From positions 1-17,250 of the forward strand of contig CATOKC010000071.1 in assembly GCA_951800675.1 (NCBI GenBank): a stretch of DNA of 17,250 nucleotides. The letters run 5' to 3'. The notes beneath the pieces are model-generated. The model saw only the letters and a program-made list of their open reading frames with translations. It ran no database searches and had not been told where the DNA came from. Below are positions 14,160 to 17,250 of this stretch, piece after piece. Made by a program: the position numbers and the translations under genes. Every line of letters starts with the position of its first letter. Within the stretch, counting starts at the first letter, position 1. The stretch is from an uncultured Oscillibacter sp. (GTDB lineage Bacteria > Bacillota_A > Clostridia > Oscillospirales > Oscillospiraceae).

Positions 14160-14189
14160 GGACCGAAACGGCGTTCCGTTCCGGTCCTC
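14158..14189. terminator. Hairpin between the convergent YesL and SGNH genes
   Basis: GAGGACCG (14158-14165) and CGGTCCTC (14182-14189) form an 8-bp outer stem. AACGG/CCGTT forms a 5-bp inner stem with one mismatch between them and a CGTT loop. It overlaps the YesL stop codon. T-runs on both sides are weak (GTTTCG on the + strand), so terminator strength is doubtful. Confidence 0.5.
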
Positions 14190-14210
14190 GTTTCGCGTCT
14201 CGCGCCTCGC

Positions 14211-14867
14211 TCAATTGGGCAGCAGGCCCGGCACAGCCTCCGCCAGAAGCGCCGCCAGCTGGGCGTGGCCCTTCCGGGTCAGGTGCATGCCGTCCACGGC
14301 GTTAAACTCGCAGTCCTTGGCGTTCAAGTAATGGGCGCCCACCAGTTTAGCGGTTTTCTCATAGTAGGCGGGCAGCTCCCGGGACTTCTCCAGGCAGCCC
14401 TTCCCCATGGGAACGCCGGTTTCGGAGCGCTCCATCTCCGGGCGGATGGGGGGCGGGCAGACAATCAGGATGTTGGGGCCGTGGTCTCCCCAGCAGTCCA
14501 CGCTCTGGGCCTTGCGGACCAGTCGCTCCATGCCGATGGAAACGCAGGAGGCGTTGGCCCCCAGGCGCTCCTTCACGTCGTTGGTGCCCAGCATGATGAT
14601 TAAAAGGTCCAGAAACTCATGGCTTTTCAGCAAGGAGTAGAGCACGGTGAGGGCGTCCATGGTCTCGTGGAGGGGGTCCTGAAAAACGGTGGTCCGCCCG
14701 CTGAGACCCTCCTCCGTCACCAGAAACCCGGGCCCCAGGGCCTTTTGCAGCAAACAGGTCCACCGCTCGTCCTCGTTGAAGCGGATACCGCCGTCGGCGC
14801 AGTCGCCGGGATCGGCGCAATAGCCGTGGGTGTTGGAATCGCCTAAGCAGAGAATGTGTTTTTTCAT
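14211..14867 (-). CDS. SGNH/GDSL-type esterase
   Basis: This 218-residue hydrolase carries all blocks of the SGNH family: block I LCLGDSNTHG with nucleophile S11, the glycine of GLSGRTT (54-60), block III GTND (94-97, N96) and block V DGMHLT with D192 and H195. The GLSGRTT block and size are those of arylesterase/acyltransferase-like members that act on acetyl or aryl esters. There is no signal peptide, so it is cytoplasmic. In this setting it may remove O-acetyl groups from imported sugars. That is inference. AAGGAG lies about 9 nt before the ATG. It is divergent from the sugar-binding lipoprotein gene and convergent with yesL, and has its own promoter. Confidence 0.88.
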   Translation of the reverse strand: MKKHILCLGDSNTHGYCADPGDCADGGIRFNEDERWTCLLQKALGPGFLVTEEGLSGRTTVFQDPLHETMDALTVLYSLLKSHEFLDLLIIMLGTNDVKERLGANASCVSIGMERLVRKAQSVDCWGDHGPNILIVCPPPIRPEMERSETGVPMGKGCLEKSRELPAYYEKTAKLVGAHYLNAKDCEFNAVDGMHLTRKGHAQLAALLAEAVPGLLPN

Positions 14868-14924
14868 AAATCGGTCTCCTTTTCTATCCGCGGGCCATTG
14901 GTCTAAAATTTACCCTTTCCCTTA

Positions 14925-14953
14925 TAAATTAGCAGTTTTTTCCGGTTTGTCAA
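14925..14953 (-). promoter_or_regulatory. Promoter of the SGNH esterase
   Basis: On the minus strand a perfect TTGACA (14948-14953) is followed after 17 bp by AATTTA (14925-14930). The -10 is weak. TTATAA, slightly further on, is too far for normal spacing. Confidence 0.5.
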
Positions 14954-14960
14954 GGCAGGC

Positions 14961-15026
14961 TTTCGAAATTCCAAATTGATTTCCAGTGGTAATTTTACCA
15001 AAAATCGAAATTATTTTTGAAATTTC
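14961..15026. repeat. Cluster of AT-rich dyads between the divergent SGNH and binding-protein promoters
   Basis: GAAAT-N9-ATTTC (14965-14983), TGGTAA-TT-TTACCA (14987-15000) and a GAAATT...AATTTC dyad (15007-15026) follow one another. They lie between the two divergent promoters, upstream of both -35 boxes. This is a natural site for the RpiR regulator, but the match to a known operator is not established. Confidence 0.45.
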
Positions 15027-15067
15027 CGCCGAATATGCGGTTTGCACAGAAATCCTTTCGAATTCAA

Positions 15068-15096
15068 TTGACAAAAGAAGGAAGCTCTTGTATAAT
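15068..15096 (+). promoter_or_regulatory. Perfect-consensus sigma-A promoter of the sugar-binding lipoprotein
   Basis: TTGACA (15068-15073), exactly 17 bp, and TATAAT (15091-15096). This is the strongest promoter in the window. High expression is expected, which suits a binding protein. Confidence 0.92.
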
Positions 15097-15102
15097 TCAT
15101 AC

Positions 15103-15132
15103 AGCGGGCTGGTGCTTGCCGGCTCATTTTTT
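15103..15132 (+). terminator. 5'-end hairpin with U6 tail in the binding-protein leader (possible attenuator)
   Basis: AGCGGGC (15103-15109) and GCCGGCT (15118-15124) form a 7-position stem with one G-G mismatch. CA and six T (15127-15132) follow. The stem starts at about the predicted first transcribed base. It could terminate short transcripts or protect the mRNA 5' end. Confidence 0.4.
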
Positions 15133-15158
15133 GTAAAGGTTAAAAAGGAGGACCCGTG

Positions 15159-16523
15159 ATGAAGAAGTTGCTTGCATTGGTATTGGCCATGGTCATGACC
15201 ATGGCCCTTGCCGCCTGCGGAGGCGGCAAAGATGATTCCCAGCCTCCCGCTGACGATCAGACCCAGACCGACACCCAGACTCCGGAGGCTCCGGAGGAGC
15301 CCGCCGCCGCCGGTGAGTTGACCCTGTGGACCTACCCCATCGGCGACTGGGGCAAGGAAGAAAAGGTCAAGGCAATTACCGACGCCTTCACCGCCGACAC
15401 CGGAATCACCGTGAAGGTGGAATACTTAGCCTACGCCGACGGAGACGACAAGGTAAACTCCGCCATCACCGCCAAGAGCGCCCCCGACCTGATCATGGAA
15501 GGTCCCGAGCGTCTGGTGACCAACTGGGGCGACAAGGGCTATCTGGTGGACCTGAGCGACATGTTTGACGACACCGACAAGGGAGAAATCAACGCCGCCG
15601 CCATGGCTGCCTGCACCCACTCCAATGGAGCGGTCTACGAGTATCCTCTGGTCATCACCGCCCACTGCATGGCCATTAACCTGGACGCTTTCAAGGAAGC
15701 AGGGGCTGATGTGTATCTGGACCTGGAGAAGCACACCTGGACCACCACCGATTTCATTAACGCCGTGGAGGCGCTGTATGATCACTACCAGGCTCCCGTA
15801 GGCGCTGTGTACTGCAAGGGTCAGGGCGGCGACCAGGGCACCCGCGCCCTCGTCAACAACCTGTACGGCGGCACCTTTGCCACCGCCTCCCACGACCGGT
15901 ACACCTGGGACGATCCCGCCAACATCAAGGCTTTGGAGCAGCTCAAGAGCATGCCCGGCATCACCTTTGACGCCTCTCTCGAGGGCGGCGACGAAATCAA
16001 GGTTTTCTATCAGGGCATCCTGAAGATGGCTTTCTGCTGGAACATCGCCCAGCAGCTGAACCCCAACCAGGCCGACACCGGCGCGGGTCTCACCGCCAAC
16101 GGTGAAGAGATCGTCTTTATGGGCTTCCCCTCTCAGGGCGGTTCTCCCGCTCTCCAGGGCGGCATCTGGGGCTTTGGCATTTTCGACAATGGAGACCAGG
16201 CCAGAATTGACAACGCAAAAACCTTCATCAAGTGGATGTGCGACTCCGAGCACACCGTGGACGCGGTAAAAACCGCCAACTACTTCGCCGCCCGTTCCGC
16301 CGCCGAGGGCACCGATCTCTCCGGCATCTGGGCCGATAACGAGATCATGAACGAGTATCAGGTCCTCATGCCGTTCCTGGGCGACTACTACCAGGTCACT
16401 AAGGGCTGGGCCGGCGCTCGTACCGAGTGGTGGACCATGCTCCAGAAGGTGGGCGAGGGCGCCGACATCGCCGAAACCGTCGCCACCTACGCCGGAAACG
16501 CCAACGCGGCCGCCGCCGGCTAA
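15159..16523 (+). CDS. Sugar ABC transporter substrate-binding lipoprotein (family 1)
   Basis: This is the extracellular ligand-binding part of an ABC importer, anchored by lipid. The signal peptide is MKKLLALVLAMVMTMALAAC, with lipobox LAAC and C20 as the lipidated residue. A low-complexity Asp/Gln/Thr/Pro/Glu linker (about 24-50) follows, and then the mature domain from ELTLWTYP. The remainder has the size and segments of family 1 sugar-binding proteins (AYADGDDKVNSAITAKSAPDLI, VFYQGILKMAF, IWGFGIF). Total length is 454 residues. Codon use is strongly biased, as in highly expressed genes. I chose the ATG at 15159 because AAAGGAGG (15144-15151) lies 7 nt upstream. An adjacent GTG at 15156 is the alternative. 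The ligand is unknown; the neighbouring operon suggests an amino sugar or sialic acid. The permease gene follows after a strong stem-loop. Confidence 0.93.
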   Translation: MKKLLALVLAMVMTMALAACGGGKDDSQPPADDQTQTDTQTPEAPEEPAAAGELTLWTYPIGDWGKEEKVKAITDAFTADTGITVKVEYLAYADGDDKVNSAITAKSAPDLIMEGPERLVTNWGDKGYLVDLSDMFDDTDKGEINAAAMAACTHSNGAVYEYPLVITAHCMAINLDAFKEAGADVYLDLEKHTWTTTDFINAVEALYDHYQAPVGAVYCKGQGGDQGTRALVNNLYGGTFATASHDRYTWDDPANIKALEQLKSMPGITFDASLEGGDEIKVFYQGILKMAFCWNIAQQLNPNQADTGAGLTANGEEIVFMGFPSQGGSPALQGGIWGFGIFDNGDQARIDNAKTFIKWMCDSEHTVDAVKTANYFAARSAAEGTDLSGIWADNEIMNEYQVLMPFLGDYYQVTKGWAGARTEWWTMLQKVGEGADIAETVATYAGNANAAAAG

Positions 16524-16559
16524 GCATCTCAATACACGGTCAAAGAGATAAGGGTTTTT

Positions 16560-16594
16560 GCGCCCCTCTCCCGCGAAGGGCGGGAGAGGGGCGC
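16560..16594 (+). repeat. Strong intercistronic stem-loop between binding protein and permease
   Basis: A perfect 15-bp GC-rich stem (arms 16560-16574 and 16580-16594, loop GAAGG) lies 36 nt after the binding-protein stop. No U-run follows (GCTTAT). Stem-loops here commonly protect the upstream message and reduce downstream expression, so more binding protein than permease is made. Partial termination is also possible. Confidence 0.75.
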
Positions 16595-16660
16595 GCTTAT
16601 ATCCCAATTTATTCCATAAATCCCTGCCCTGTAGAATCCAGTCGTAAAGGAGTGTTGATC

Positions 16661-17250
16661 TTGGCAAGACAGTCCCACCCCACCATGAGCCGCGCGCTGC
16701 AAAGGCGGGAAAATATCTCCGGCTACCTCTTTCTGCTGCCCAGCCTGATCTTCTTCATCGGCTTTGTAGTCATCCCCATGATCATCTGCATCATCACCAG
16801 CCTCACAGACGCCAACATGCATGACCAAGGCATGTTCGGCGGCTTCGTCGGCCTTTCCAACTTCACCAAACTGATGAGCGACGAGACCTTCCTGGAAGCG
16901 CTGAAAAACACGTTCATCATTGTAATTGTCAGCGTCCCGACGGTGTGCGCCTTCTCCCTGTGGGTGTCCTCCGTCATCTATAAGCTCAGCGGGCCCGTGC
17001 TGTCCGCCTTCCGCTGCATCTTCTACCTCCCCGTGGTCACCGGCTCCGTGGCCGTCACCGTGGTGTGGAAGTGGATGTATGATAACTACACGGGTATTTT
17101 CAACCACGTCCTCAAGGGCGCGGGACTCATCGAGCAAAACATCAACTGGCTGGGCGACTCCAAGTACGCCCTCTGGTGCATCATTTTAATCCTGTTCACC
17201 ACCTCCGTGGGCCAGCCCATCGTGCTGTACGTCTCCGCCCTGGGCAATGT
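16661..17250 (+). CDS. Sugar ABC transporter permease, MalF/UgpA type (partial, runs off right edge)
   Basis: This inner-membrane subunit would pair with the binding protein encoded upstream. The visible 196 codons contain a first membrane helix (GYLFLLPSLIFFIGFVVIPM), the extracytoplasmic segment FVGLSNFTKLMSDETF, the second helix after LKNTFIIVIV, and FYLPVVTGSVAVTVVWKWMYD followed by GIFNHVLK. These are typical of binding-protein-dependent permeases of family 1 sugar importers. The reading ends at QPIVLYVSALGN, just before the EAA loop that contacts the ATPase. I chose a TTG start at 16661: AAAGGAG (16646-16652) is 8 nt upstream of it. The first in-frame ATG (16685) is 32 nt from that site and has no ribosome binding site of its own. 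Confidence 0.9.
   Translation, partial: MARQSHPTMSRALQRRENISGYLFLLPSLIFFIGFVVIPMIICIITSLTDANMHDQGMFGGFVGLSNFTKLMSDETFLEALKNTFIIVIVSVPTVCAFSLWVSSVIYKLSGPVLSAFRCIFYLPVVTGSVAVTVVWKWMYDNYTGIFNHVLKGAGLIEQNINWLGDSKYALWCIILILFTTSVGQPIVLYVSALGN

Noticed and set aside
15426..16667. 413-codon open frame on the - strand opposite the binding-protein gene
   Set aside because: It lies opposite a lipoprotein with a clear lipobox and strong promoter, and would have to read through the 15-bp stem-loop. No motif seen.
1..17250. CRISPR arrays, tRNA or rRNA genes, prophage or toxin-antitoxin genes
   Set aside because: I looked for regularly spaced repeats, cloverleaf-like segments and the usual small gene pairs and saw none.

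Overview
The window looks like a GC-rich chromosomal segment of a Gram-positive anaerobe of the Clostridia, most likely Oscillospirales. This is inferred from the gene families (YesN/YesM-type two-component system, YesL/DUF624, RpiR, lipoprotein sugar-binding protein), strong AGGAGG-type ribosome binding sites, consensus sigma-A promoters and high GC. It is a carbohydrate-uptake and catabolism region with four regulatory layers: a two-component system, a LacI-type regulator, an RpiR-type regulator and a possible CcpA site. No tRNA, rRNA, CRISPR array or intact mobile element was seen. The left edge holds the C-terminal remnant of an IS5-like transposase.

Region 1 (about 100-4260, + strand) is a tight three-gene operon. 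It encodes a response regulator with an AraC-type output domain, a histidine kinase of the YesM/LytS type with no membrane or sensor part, and a 475-residue protein with the layout of a tandem sugar ABC ATPase (RbsA/MglA type). In that third protein both nucleotide-binding sites appear to have been lost. This pseudo-ABC/two-component module is the most unusual thing in the window.

Region 2 (4262-9780) is an inositol-type module. iolG (inositol 2-dehydrogenase, recognisable in detail) and an iolH-like TIM-barrel gene form one minus-strand operon. Upstream of them, also on the minus strand, is a separately terminated sodium:solute symporter of the YidK/SGLT type. A LacI-family regulator is divergent from the symporter. 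Dyads lie in or beside the iolG and symporter promoters.

Region 3 (9840-14200, + strand) is an amino-sugar-type operon: a ROK-family kinase-like protein with an unexplained N-terminal half, an N-acylglucosamine 2-epimerase (AGE) with its catalytic set intact, an RpiR regulator and a YesL-family membrane protein. A convergent SGNH esterase follows. Divergent from the esterase, behind a perfect TTGACA-17-TATAAT promoter, come a sugar-binding lipoprotein and the start of an ABC permease that runs off the right edge. The likely working picture is ABC import of an acylated amino sugar, deacylation by the esterase, epimerisation and phosphorylation, under RpiR control. The substrate itself is not proven by the sequence.
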